Shown here in pieces: positions 52,429 to 60,714 of a stretch of DNA of 64,000 nt; position 1 is the first letter of the stretch; every line of letters begins with the position of its first letter. Made by a program: the position numbers and the translations under genes. The DNA lies in assembly GCF_002929305.1 (NCBI RefSeq), contig NZ_PJIO01000007.1, positions 62,001 through 126,000 of the forward strand. The letters run 5' to 3'. The notes beneath the pieces are model-generated. The model worked only from the letters and a program-made list of their open reading frames with translations. It searched no databases and was not told where the DNA came from. Source of the stretch: Arthrobacter sp. GMC3 (GTDB taxonomy: Bacteria > Actinomycetota > Actinomycetes > Actinomycetales > Micrococcaceae).

Positions 52429-53910
52429 TCATCGGGGGTCGCCTTTGAGTGCGCGACCGGGGAACGCGTCCGTCAGCATGAGACCGTCCCGCACGACGGC
52501 TGTACCGCCGACGAAGAGATGGCGCACCCCGACGGAGGGCCGGGTGGAATCGAGGTAACTTGCGGTGTCGGAGAACCGATCCGGCTCGATCACGACGATG
52601 TCGGCGTCCGCACCGATGCCGATGTGGCCCTTGGCCCGCGCGCCGGATGCTGCATCATCGAGAACGCGCGCCGGCAAGTAGGAACAGCGCCGGAATGCCT
52701 CGAGCCAGCTCCAGGCGCCGGTCTCACGCACCATCATGCGAATCGAACGGGCAAACGTTCCTGCCGTGCGAGGGTGGGTGGCGCCGCCGGCCGGTAGCGG
52801 CCATTGACGCGATTCGCGAACCTCGCCGGCCCACTCGACGGGCATGGCATCGCTCGCGACGATGGCGTCTGGGAAGGCGAGGGCGCTCTGAAGCAAAGCC
52901 AGGTGGCTCGGATCCTCTTCGTTGAGGAACATGACTATGCACTCGGCGGCCGGTGCGGTGCGGCGAATCTCCCTCAGGCGCGCGGCGTCCGCGACCCGTT
53001 CACCGGTGGCGACCATCGTGATGTCGCTTGGTTTGATGCCCCAGGCGCCGAGGCGTTCCGGAGCGAGGAAGAAGGCGCCGACCGCGGTGCTGCCCGCGCC
53101 ATAGGGGTAGGTCTCCACGGTGACGCGGCTTCCCTCGGCCTGAGAGCGTTCGAGCATGCCGAGCACACGGTCAATGTGGCGGCGGGACGTGCTGTTGACG
53201 TGACAGTGGTGCATGGCCGCGCCGGTTTCGGCGGCGGCAATCATGATCTCCGCAGAGCCGTCGATCGGTGTCGTCGGGTCGGCCTCGATCAGTTCACGCA
53301 CGTGGGTGAATGTGGGAGCGTTCGCTGCGGCGGCGAGTCGCGCGACTGCAAGGAACTCCGCCGGATCAGTGCGCGGCGCATAGCCAAGCAAGATGCCGAT
53401 TCCGATAGCGCCGTCTGCGATCTCATTCTCGAGCTGCGCGAGCCAAGTGTTCAACTCGCGCGGGGTCGAACTGCGCTGCCACTCTGGTTTGGCGAGTAAG
53501 CCGAAGGCGTTGTGCACATCGGCGACCGGGGCCTGGCCTAGATGAGCAAAGGCGCGCGCCTGCGCCCAGGAGGCCGAAAAGCCGTAGTTGAGGGGGCGGC
53601 CCTCGCGGGCTGCATCGGCCATCGCCGCAGCGACGGGCGCCAGCCCAGCTTCGAGGTCAAGTGCCGTCGTGACTCCATCCATCGCCTGCAGGCGCTGCCC
53701 GGCGATGGAATGAACGTGGCTGTGGAGGTCTACGAAGCCCGGGCCGACTATGCATCCGCTGACGTCGATGACCACGGCCCTCTCGGTCTCGGCAGGCGAG
53801 AGCTGGGCCCCTGCTGCGACCACACGGCCGTTCTCCATGAGGAGATCGCCGATGTTGTCGTTCCCGGTGCCGGGGTCGATGACCCGCCCGCCCTTCAGAA
53901 GTGTGCGCAT
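52429..53910 (-). CDS. N-acyl-D-amino-acid deacylase (D-aminoacylase), amidohydrolase family
   Basis: About 493 residues. Amidohydrolase superfamily: N-terminal beta-sandwich, the metal motif VDLHSHVH (His63, His65), THVRELIEAD, MHHCHVNS, the catalytic Asp in VASDAMPVEW, and the C-terminal sandwich (GIGADADIVVIEPDRF). It releases D-amino acids from N-acyl-D-amino acids or D-residue peptides. ATG 53910 (MRTLLKGGRVIDPGTG) gives a standard amidohydrolase start. It runs opposite to the M20 gene, and its codon choice (many GCG, TCG, CGC) looks different from its neighbours, hinting at separate acquisition. Confidence 0.88.
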   Translation of the reverse strand: MRTLLKGGRVIDPGTGNDNIGDLLMENGRVVAAGAQLSPAETERAVVIDVSGCIVGPGFVDLHSHVHSIAGQRLQAMDGVTTALDLEAGLAPVAAAMADAAREGRPLNYGFSASWAQARAFAHLGQAPVADVHNAFGLLAKPEWQRSSTPRELNTWLAQLENEIADGAIGIGILLGYAPRTDPAEFLAVARLAAAANAPTFTHVRELIEADPTTPIDGSAEIMIAAAETGAAMHHCHVNSTSRRHIDRVLGMLERSQAEGSRVTVETYPYGAGSTAVGAFFLAPERLGAWGIKPSDITMVATGERVADAARLREIRRTAPAAECIVMFLNEEDPSHLALLQSALAFPDAIVASDAMPVEWAGEVRESRQWPLPAGGATHPRTAGTFARSIRMMVRETGAWSWLEAFRRCSYLPARVLDDAASGARAKGHIGIGADADIVVIEPDRFSDTASYLDSTRPSVGVRHLFVGGTAVVRDGLMLTDAFPGRALKGDPR

Positions 53911-54070
53911 TGACCCAGCTTGGCAGATTTCGGATGCGTACCAGTTGTTCTTTTTGACAATAAACACACGGTGACTTCGTATGGCGGACCCACAACAAGC
54001 CGTGCTGCAAACATCTATGGTGACCACATTTACTGTGAGAAACCCAGAAACCCGTAGGCCACCATCACCG

Positions 54071-54105
54071 TCGTGGGCGCCCCCATCGAGGAGTTGAGTG
54101 CTTAG
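54071..54105 (+). pseudogene. Remnant of an M20 peptidase gene 3' end
   Basis: The sequence reads VGAPIEELSA-stop (54073-54105), nearly the same as the end of the M20 gene (VAALIEELSA-stop, 52181-52213). DNA similarity continues a few bases past the stop. No upstream M20 coding sequence is present, only the D-aminoacylase gene on the other strand. I read it as a leftover of a duplicated or replaced M20 gene. Confidence 0.65.
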
Positions 54106-54123
54106 GCTAAACCCGCGCAAAGA

Positions 54124-54160
54124 AAAAGAGCCGCCCACCTTGCAGGTGTGCGGCTCTTTT
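54124..54160. terminator. Bidirectional terminator
   Basis: AAAAGAGCCGC (54124-54134) and GCGGCTCTTTT (54150-54160) form a stem with A and T tracts on both sides, 8 bp past the stop of the leftward S12 hydrolase gene. It serves that gene and any rightward transcript ending in the M20 remnant. Confidence 0.85.
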
Positions 54161-54167
54161 AGTGGTG

Positions 54168-55571
54168 TCAGTTCGGGGTGGGGATCTGGGGGTAGCTGCG
54201 GCCGCTGAAGTGAAGTAGTCGGGTGTCTCCCAACGATTCAAAACTTAGCGGCGCCCAGTCCGAGGTGCCGGGCACCGCGGCGCCGAACCCTGCGGGACCG
54301 GAGCCTGCCAGCTCGAAGATGTCCGGTTCCTTCTCACCAAACAAGCCCGTGGTGTCCATGACGGCGGCGTGCCAGGTGGCTTCCCCGGCTGCCCTGATGT
54401 GTATCCTCACGCCGGCGGCCTCGTAGAAGCCCTCGTATTCGTGGAAGGCGGAGCCGTCGCCGTCGGTTGCGGGGGTGAAGGCTGCTGGCATGGTGGCGCC
54501 GGTCAGCAGCGCCGCGGCCTCGGTGAACAGTTCGCGCATCAGTTTCTGGGGTTCCCCACCGTTGGCCGCCAGGAAAAGCACCACGCCTTGCTCGGGAAAG
54601 AGCCGGAGCATGGAGTTCTGGCCCAAGGTGCCGCCATTGTGATTGATAGTCGGAACACCGCCCCAGGACTGCAGGACCCAGCCGATGCCCATATGGTCGG
54701 CTACCTGGGAGGCATGGTGCATCTCAACCTGGGGAGTGAGCATGGCGGCCAGCGAGTCGGCGCCCAGAAGTGCCTGGCCGCCGCCTGGCATGAAGGTCCT
54801 CGCGTAGCTGAGGACGTCGTCGGCTGCGGCCGTGATGAGCCCAGCAGGCCCGCAGCTGCGGGGGAGCAGGAAGGTGGGGGTCAGGACAGGTGTGCCGTTC
54901 TGGTTCTGGTGCCCGACGGCGAAGCGGTGGAGCGCTGTCTGCTCCGGCAAGGTGGTGGTTGCCTTGAGCGACAGTGGGGCAAGAATGTATTTGCTCAGAG
55001 CGGCGTCCCAGGTCATCTCACGGAGCACCTCTACGACCCGCCCGGCGATGACCAGGCCGGTGTTGCAATAGGACCAGGTTGCGCCCGGGGTAAAGAGTTG
55101 CGCAGCCGAGTGCAACGATTCCACGTACTTGCGCACACAATCGTCACCCCGGCCGGTGTCGGTGAAGATGTCCCCGTCAATGCCGCTGGTGTGGGTGAGC
55201 AAGTGGCGCATGGTGATGGTGGCCGCGGCGGATTCGTCGCTGAGTGTGAAATCGGGCAGTACGTCACGGATGGGTGCATCCAGATCCAGCTTCCCTTCGG
55301 CAACGAGTTGCAGCACCAAGGTGGCCGTCCAGGTTTTGGTGATTGAGCCAATTTGGAACAGGGTATCGGGGGTGACGGGCTGGCCGGTGTTGATGTTGGT
55401 GACTCCTGCGCCAACGACCACCCGTTCCTCCTGCCCGGTGCCACCCGAGGCCGTGTCCGAACGCAGGATGCCGAAAACCGCACCCGGGACTTGATACTTT
55501 TCAATCAAAATTTCGAGCTGACGCTGCCAGTGGGCAGCGTCCAGAGCCTGAACCGTTTTGGGATTGTTCAC
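54168..55571 (-). CDS. S12 beta-lactamase-like serine hydrolase (paralogue of the fusion's C-terminal domain)
   Basis: About 467 residues. Ser76-xx-Lys79 (SITK), YCNTG and HNGGTLGQNS are the three active-site elements of the class C beta-lactamase/DD-peptidase family. Long blocks match the S12 half of the protein at 47617-50982 (QIGSITKTWTATL, KLDLDAPIRDVLPDF, LLTHTSGIDGDIFTDTG). The GTG at 55571 has GGAGGAATTACT upstream, an excellent ribosome binding site. No signal peptide, so it is predicted cytosolic. It probably hydrolyses D-residue peptides or amides (D-aminopeptidase-like), or has esterase activity. It is transcribed opposite to the fusion and M19 genes. Confidence 0.9.
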   Translation of the reverse strand: MNNPKTVQALDAAHWQRQLEILIEKYQVPGAVFGILRSDTASGGTGQEERVVVGAGVTNINTGQPVTPDTLFQIGSITKTWTATLVLQLVAEGKLDLDAPIRDVLPDFTLSDESAAATITMRHLLTHTSGIDGDIFTDTGRGDDCVRKYVESLHSAAQLFTPGATWSYCNTGLVIAGRVVEVLREMTWDAALSKYILAPLSLKATTTLPEQTALHRFAVGHQNQNGTPVLTPTFLLPRSCGPAGLITAAADDVLSYARTFMPGGGQALLGADSLAAMLTPQVEMHHASQVADHMGIGWVLQSWGGVPTINHNGGTLGQNSMLRLFPEQGVVLFLAANGGEPQKLMRELFTEAAALLTGATMPAAFTPATDGDGSAFHEYEGFYEAAGVRIHIRAAGEATWHAAVMDTTGLFGEKEPDIFELAGSGPAGFGAAVPGTSDWAPLSFESLGDTRLLHFSGRSYPQIPTPN

Positions 55572-55898
55572 AGTAATTCCTCCACCTTGGGCTTGCGCTC
55601 CACGGTGATAGCGTGGAGGGCCTGTTGGCTGCCCTTTTGCAGCCCAGCCACTCACCAGCATGACGCAGATCACCCTTGGAATCTTTGGTGGATTTAACCA
55701 AAAATGATCAACACCATGTTGAAGCGTCCAAAACTTGGGTGTCTGCGTTGATTGCGCACGGTGCCCATCGACAGGTACTTGTGAACGGTGGACTTGCTGT
55801 TACGATCGTCTCGTTCAGCACATTGGCAGCCCCTGGCCGTGGCAATGAAGCCACACATCAACCTGCATGCCGGTGCTCCTATTGGAAGGCAGTACCCC
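55572..55898. other. Divergent intergenic region, no gene seen
   Basis: 327 bp between the leftward S12 hydrolase and the rightward M19 dipeptidase. It must hold promoters for both. The left half is AT-richer (around 55680-55740), but I see no clear paired -35/-10 elements and no strong inverted repeat. Confidence 0.5.
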
Positions 55899-56981
55899 TT
55901 GACTACGAACAAAATTGACCTAGCCCAGTTCCGTCCCGCAAGCGTGGAACCGGGCAGCTTTCCGGTGATTGACGGCCACAACGACCTCCCCTGGGCGGCT
56001 CGAGAAGCAACGGGCTACTCGCTGGAGGGATTGGACGGTAGCGCTCGCCCGGCGGGCTTCCAGACGGACATTCGCGCCTTGCGGGCGGGCGGGGTGCGGG
56101 GGCAGTTCTGGTCCGTTTTTGTCCCGGTGGAACTCACCGGAGGCGAAGCAGTGGCGGCCACCCTGGAACAGATCGACTTCGTGCACCGCCTAATTGCCCG
56201 GTATCCGGATGACCTCGCCTTGGCCCGCACCGCCGAAGACGTGCGGCGGGCGTGGGCGTCGGGGCGGATCGCGTCGTTGCTCGGAGCCGAAGGCGGGCAC
56301 AGCATCGGCGGCTCCCTGGCGGTGCTTCGATCGTTCGCCCGCCTGGGTGTGCGCTACATGACCTTGACGCACAATGACAACACCGAATGGGCGGACTCGG
56401 CCACGGACACCCCAGTCCACGGGGGTCTCACCGACACCGGGCGCGAGATTGTGGCGGAGATGAACCGCGTTGGCATGATCGTGGACCTTTCCCACGTGGC
56501 CGAAACTACCATGAACGACGCCCTTGATGTCACCGATGCCCCCGTCATCTTCAGCCACAGCTCGTGCCGGGCCCTGTGTTCGCATCCGCGAAACGTCCCC
56601 GATTCGGTTCTTGGGCGGCTGGCCGACAACGGCGGCGTGGTGATGGTTGCCTTTGTGCCCCCCTTCCTTCGCAACGACTACGCTCAGTGGCAGGACGACG
56701 GGCGCAAGGGTGCCAAACCCACCGTGACACTCAGCGACGTCGTGGACCATCTTGAACATGCACGGGAGGTGGCGGGAGTCGACCACATCGGACTCGGCGG
56801 GGACTACGACGGCTTCGACGACTTCCCCGTGGGCATGGCTGACGTCACCTCTTACTCCCCGCTTCGCCAGGCCCTCATCGAGCGCCGGTGGAGCAACGAT
56901 GACCTGGACCGGCTGGCAGGGCTGAACGTGCTGCGCGTCATTGGTGACACCGAACGCTTCGCCCCGGACATCACCGAATAG
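55899..56981 (+). CDS. M19 membrane-dipeptidase-family dipeptidase
   Basis: About 360 residues. TIM-barrel dipeptidase of the renal dipeptidase family: metal motif VIDGHNDLPWA (His27, Asp29), bridging Glu in LGAEGGHSIGG, VDLSHVAE, IFSHSSCRALCSHPRN, GLGGDYDGFD. The family splits dipeptides, often with a D-residue at the C-terminus. No signal peptide is seen. I favour the TTG at 55899 because GGAAGG lies 9 nt upstream; the ATG at 55845 would add 18 residues. A strong bidirectional terminator follows. Confidence 0.9.
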   Translation: MTTNKIDLAQFRPASVEPGSFPVIDGHNDLPWAAREATGYSLEGLDGSARPAGFQTDIRALRAGGVRGQFWSVFVPVELTGGEAVAATLEQIDFVHRLIARYPDDLALARTAEDVRRAWASGRIASLLGAEGGHSIGGSLAVLRSFARLGVRYMTLTHNDNTEWADSATDTPVHGGLTDTGREIVAEMNRVGMIVDLSHVAETTMNDALDVTDAPVIFSHSSCRALCSHPRNVPDSVLGRLADNGGVVMVAFVPPFLRNDYAQWQDDGRKGAKPTVTLSDVVDHLEHAREVAGVDHIGLGGDYDGFDDFPVGMADVTSYSPLRQALIERRWSNDDLDRLAGLNVLRVIGDTERFAPDITE

Positions 56982-56996
56982 TCTTCGGGAAATGCT

Positions 56997-57040
56997 GAAA
57001 GGGTGTGGCGGGCCCGTCAACCGGCCCGCCACACCCTTTC
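56997..57040. terminator. Bidirectional terminator
   Basis: Perfect 18-bp arms GAAAGGGTGTGGCGGGCC (56997-57014) and the complement (57023-57040), with an 8-nt loop, between the convergent M19 and M55 genes. Confidence 0.85.
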
Positions 57041-57053
57041 GTCCTAGGCGCTG

Positions 57054-57899
57054 CTAGCGCCGGTTCAAGAGTGCTTCCTTGACCCGTGTGGCGCTGGCGG
57101 CAAGCTCGTAATTGATGTTGATCAGGCCCAGAACTTCTGAGACCGTATCCAGTTCACGGCGCACCGTGCGGTCCGCCGGCCTCGTTACCCCGGGCACGCC
57201 CATGGCCATTTGGGCAGCCAACGGGTTGGGCATATCCACTTCCAGGATCAATTCCCCGGGAACTTCCGGGCGGGGCAGCGACGCGGCGTTACGCACCGTT
57301 TCTGCCGCAGCAGCCCGGATTGCCTCCCGGGCCACACTGGGTGCCAACGAGTTTGTGGCGGTGAAGCCATGGGCCACTTTCACCTCAACCGTGCGTGCAT
57401 GCGGCATGACGGTTTCCACGAGCTTGCAGATTACGTCGTCGCCGCTCACCATGCCAACCGGGACGCCCAGGGATGCGGCATACAGGGCGTTGACCTCTGC
57501 CTCGGAGACCGGGTGGCCGCCCAACCGGACTTCGGTGAAATGGCTGGAGAACGTATGCGCGAGGACGCCGGGCGCCCCGGCCGGTGCGTGGTAACCGATG
57601 AAAAGGGCCACATCGCAATCGGCAGTGAGCCCCTCGGCCATGCACTGTGCCTTCGGGGAGCCGAAGACCAGGCGGGCCCGTGGGTCCAATTGCTCGTGGA
57701 TGATGTTATCCATGGTCCCGTGGGAGTCATTGACCAACACGGAGGTGGCGCCGCCGTCGAACGCCCCGGCAATGGCGGCGTTGGTTTCACCCGTCATGAG
57801 CTCCTGGGCTCGAGGGTAGCCGTGCCCGCCACGGATTATCTGGTCGAACGTGGCAATTCCGGCCACGCCTTCCATATCTACTGAGATGTAAACCTTCAT
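57054..57899 (-). CDS. M55 D-aminopeptidase (DppA-like)
   Basis: 281 residues. All five zinc ligands of Bacillus DppA are present at the same positions: Asp8 and Glu10 (SVDMEGV), His60 (NDSHG), His104 (GYHA) and Glu133 (SEAE). His115 (VLAHTF), the proposed catalytic base, is also there. DppA removes N-terminal D-amino acids, for example from D-Ala-D-Ala and D-Ala-Gly-Gly. It overlaps the upstream class-A-like hydrolase gene by 4 bp (ATGA) and is translationally coupled to it. Confidence 0.95.
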   Translation of the reverse strand: MKVYISVDMEGVAGIATFDQIIRGGHGYPRAQELMTGETNAAIAGAFDGGATSVLVNDSHGTMDNIIHEQLDPRARLVFGSPKAQCMAEGLTADCDVALFIGYHAPAGAPGVLAHTFSSHFTEVRLGGHPVSEAEVNALYAASLGVPVGMVSGDDVICKLVETVMPHARTVEVKVAHGFTATNSLAPSVAREAIRAAAAETVRNAASLPRPEVPGELILEVDMPNPLAAQMAMGVPGVTRPADRTVRRELDTVSEVLGLININYELAASATRVKEALLNRR

Positions 57900-58846
57900 G
57901 CGTTTTCACTGCTTTCTGCCTGGCTCTGGCGGAGGTAATCGATGGCTAGCTTGGCCACGGTGCCAATGACGCGGTCGGCATCCGGGTTGCGCGTTTCCTC
58001 GGTGGGTTCGCGCAAGAAGACGCCCACGGCGTAGCGGCCACCGTCGGGGAACTCGACAACGCCGGCCTCGTTGCGGGTATAGAACAGAGTCCCAGTCTTG
58101 CCGGAGACTTTGATGTTTGAATGGGGGAAGCCGGCCGTCAAGCGGTGCGGCCAGGCCTGTTGGGCCAGAATACGGCGCACCTCCGTGCTGGCCTCGGCGC
58201 CGATCACTTCATCGCGCCAAATGGCCGCCAGGAGGCTGGTGATTTCCCGGGGCGTGGTGTGGTTGGTGAGCTCTGCGGTGGCTGCCCGGGTATTTTGCAA
58301 CGCCTGACGCATTTCTGGGGTGATTCCACCCGTCGCGGCACTGGCGGCGAGTTCCTCAAGTGAGGTGCCCAGGTCCTCTTCCACCGTAACAAAGAGCCCG
58401 GCACAGTCCCTGGTGACCACGGTGTCGGACAGCCCAAAGCTACCCAGCGTGGCGTTGATGGCGTCGTAGCCGAGAAGGTCAACGATGATGTCGGTGGCCC
58501 GGTTGTCACTCACGGACATCATCAAAAAGGACAGGTCCCGCAAGGAAAGGTCAATGTCGTCCAGCATGGCCGAAATACCCGTGCTGCCGTCTGTGCGCCT
58601 TTCATTGGCGGCAATTTTGACCCGCTCCACGGGGCTGCGCTGGCCCGTGGAGTACTGGCGGCAAAGCTCGACCAGGACCGGAACCTTGAAAACGCTGGCC
58701 GCAACCACGGGAGTATCGGCGTCCAAACCGATTTCCAAACCGGAGTCAATGTCGATGGCGTGAACATATCCGCGCACCCCCACCGCCGTAAGTGTGGCCG
58801 ACAAAGCGTCGCGGACGGTTGCAAGTTCTGGATGCGTAATTGTCAT
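57896..58846 (-). CDS. Class A beta-lactamase-like serine hydrolase, cytoplasmic
   Basis: 316 residues. It has Ser51-xx-Lys54 (SVFK), Ser113-Asp-Asn115 (SDN) and Lys250-Thr-Gly252 (KTG), the three motifs of class A beta-lactamases and DD-peptidases. I see no omega-loop Glu motif (ExxLN) and no signal peptide, so it is unlikely to be a standard secreted beta-lactamase. Its coupling to the M55 D-aminopeptidase gene suggests a role in hydrolysing an imported D-amino-acid-containing or beta-lactam-like compound. The ATG at 58846 (MTITHPEL) was chosen; the frame extends to 58876. Confidence 0.88.
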   Translation of the reverse strand: MTITHPELATVRDALSATLTAVGVRGYVHAIDIDSGLEIGLDADTPVVAASVFKVPVLVELCRQYSTGQRSPVERVKIAANERRTDGSTGISAMLDDIDLSLRDLSFLMMSVSDNRATDIIVDLLGYDAINATLGSFGLSDTVVTRDCAGLFVTVEEDLGTSLEELAASAATGGITPEMRQALQNTRAATAELTNHTTPREITSLLAAIWRDEVIGAEASTEVRRILAQQAWPHRLTAGFPHSNIKVSGKTGTLFYTRNEAGVVEFPDGGRYAVGVFLREPTEETRNPDADRVIGTVAKLAIDYLRQSQAESSENA

Positions 58847-58882
58847 TGTTCCAGTATTGTCTTCCCAAAAGGCCAAGAGTTC

Positions 58883-58924
58883 GTACGTTAGACCAAGTTC
58901 ATCTTGGTAAAGCTGTACGTTTGA
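58883..58924. promoter_or_regulatory. Candidate operator between hydrolase and PucR-type regulator
   Basis: Direct repeats GTACGTTAGA (58883-58892) and GTACGTTTGA (58915-58924), 32 bp apart (about three helical turns), flank an inverted repeat CCAAG-N5-CTTGG (58893-58907). They lie in the 97-bp divergent gap. The arrangement suits a multimeric regulator such as the adjacent PucR-type protein; the assignment is inferred. Confidence 0.45.
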
Positions 58925-58943
58925 TCAGAAGGTGAGCGCCAGG

Positions 58944-60563
58944 ATGGCGAATGGAACATCAACGCGAGCACCGGCGTCGTCCCTGGGACGCATCGTTGAG
59001 CGGCTAGGGTCATCCTTGCTGTCCATGGAGGCGGGCACCGTGGATGACGGGCGCGTCATCGGATCCGTGGTCCTCTACGATCCCCTGGACAAGCCGGAGC
59101 TGCTGCCGGATTCCTTGGTGCTGGGTGTTGGCATAGCTGGGCCAGCGGAAACCGCCAGCCAGATCCGCGCCCTGTCTGCCGGAGGGGCCGTGGCATTGGT
59201 GTTGCGGGAACCGGTCCCTGCCAGTGCAGAGATCGACCAGGCCGTGGCGGACACGGGGATGGTCCTTTTTGGGCTGGTGCGGGGGGCCTCGTGGATTCAG
59301 GTGGCCACGATGCTGAACTCTGCGCTGAGTATCGATTCCAGCAACGAGGCCATCCCCACCGTGGGTGCCGAGATGGGCTCGGACCTGTTTGAACTGGCCA
59401 ACGCCCTGGCCGCGCTCTTGCAGGCCCCGGTGACCATCGAAAACCTGTCCTCCCGGGTCGTGGCATTTTCCGCGGACCAGGCCGGTACGGATGAGGAGCG
59501 CAGGCTCACGATTCTGGGGCTTCAGGTGCCAACAATCCACAGTGAAAAGCAGCAGCGCGACGGCGTGTTTCGGCGAATCTATACCTCCGAACGCCCAGTT
59601 TTTGTGGAAAAAGTTGTGCCAACGGGGCTTCCCCGCGTAGCCATCAGGGTCAAAGCCGGTGAGGAGTTGTTGGGGTCCATTTGGGCGGTAGTGCAAGAAC
59701 CATTGACTGAACAGCGTGAGCAGGGCATGGTGGAGGCCGCCCGGGTGGTTGCCTTGACCATGTTGCGGGCACGCGTCAGTGCAGATTCCTCCACCCGCCT
59801 TCGGCTGGGTTTGGTGAGCATGCTCCTGGACGGCGGCACCCGGGCTAGGGAGGCAGCCAACCAGCTTAACTTTGCCAAGTCTCCGGCGTGCGTGATTGCC
59901 ATCGGTGCCAGTAGCGAGCACGACGACGCGGTGCGCACCGAGGCGGAGGCGCAGCGTGTTGCCAGTGCCCTGAACATGCACCTGCAACCCATCTACCCAC
60001 GTGCTGTTGCCGCATTGCTGGGACGGATCATTTACGCGGTGGTGCCCCTGCGCGAGACCAATCGCAATGCCCAGGAAGAGGCGGCACAAATTGCGCGTGC
60101 TTTCATCGCACGCGTCGATACAACCCGCACCCTGTACGCCGGAATCGGTTCGGTGGTGAAAGAAGTCTCGGAGCTCCACGGCTCACGCACCGAGTCTGAT
60201 GCTGCCCTGCGAGTCCTTCGGAGCCGGGAAGACGGCGAGCTGCGGGTAGCCACCTTCGCGGATGTCTACGTCTCCGCTCTGATGCTCCGGCTCTCCGATT
60301 TGCTAGCCGCGGACCAGGTTGCTGTTGGGGAAACCCTGCAGTTCCTAGGTCAGTACGACGCCGAGCACGGCGCCGAGCTGGTATCCACCTTGCGGAGCTG
60401 GCTTGATCATTTCGGTGACATCAGCGCGGCCGCCCAAGCCATCCACGTCCACAAAAACACCTTCAGGTACCGCCTGGCCAGGTTGGCCGAAATTGCCGGC
60501 GTGGATCTGAGCGACCCCGAGGTCAGATTTGGTTTGATGCTCCAACTCAGACTCTTTCCCTAA
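58944..60563 (+). CDS. PucR/CdaR-family transcriptional regulator
   Basis: About 539 residues. An N-terminal PucR-like sensory domain (about residues 10-130) is followed by a middle GGDEF-like/CdaR region and a C-terminal PucR helix-turn-helix (DISAAAQAIHVHKNTFRYRLARLAEIAGVDL). Members usually activate catabolic genes in response to their substrate. ATG 58944 has AAGGTGAG upstream. It is divergent from the class-A-like hydrolase/M55 unit and 151 bp upstream of the first binding protein gene, so it probably controls both. Confidence 0.9.
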   Translation: MANGTSTRAPASSLGRIVERLGSSLLSMEAGTVDDGRVIGSVVLYDPLDKPELLPDSLVLGVGIAGPAETASQIRALSAGGAVALVLREPVPASAEIDQAVADTGMVLFGLVRGASWIQVATMLNSALSIDSSNEAIPTVGAEMGSDLFELANALAALLQAPVTIENLSSRVVAFSADQAGTDEERRLTILGLQVPTIHSEKQQRDGVFRRIYTSERPVFVEKVVPTGLPRVAIRVKAGEELLGSIWAVVQEPLTEQREQGMVEAARVVALTMLRARVSADSSTRLRLGLVSMLLDGGTRAREAANQLNFAKSPACVIAIGASSEHDDAVRTEAEAQRVASALNMHLQPIYPRAVAALLGRIIYAVVPLRETNRNAQEEAAQIARAFIARVDTTRTLYAGIGSVVKEVSELHGSRTESDAALRVLRSREDGELRVATFADVYVSALMLRLSDLLAADQVAVGETLQFLGQYDAEHGAELVSTLRSWLDHFGDISAAAQAIHVHKNTFRYRLARLAEIAGVDLSDPEVRFGLMLQLRLFP

Positions 60564-60714
60564 CTGAATCTTGGTTCCACCACACCAAGGCTCAACGCAA
60601 GTTTGGTCGTTTGGACGATGTCCGAGGGCTGCGGAGCGACAACTGTTAACGAAAGTGCTCGCGACGATGCGAGCAGCCTTCACGCAGTACTCGACCCCTC
60701 AAGGTGGACAGCCA

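Noticed and set aside
54369..55346. Forward open frame (325 codons) opposite the S12 hydrolase
   Set aside because: Antisense to a gene with clear catalytic motifs and a strong ribosome binding site.
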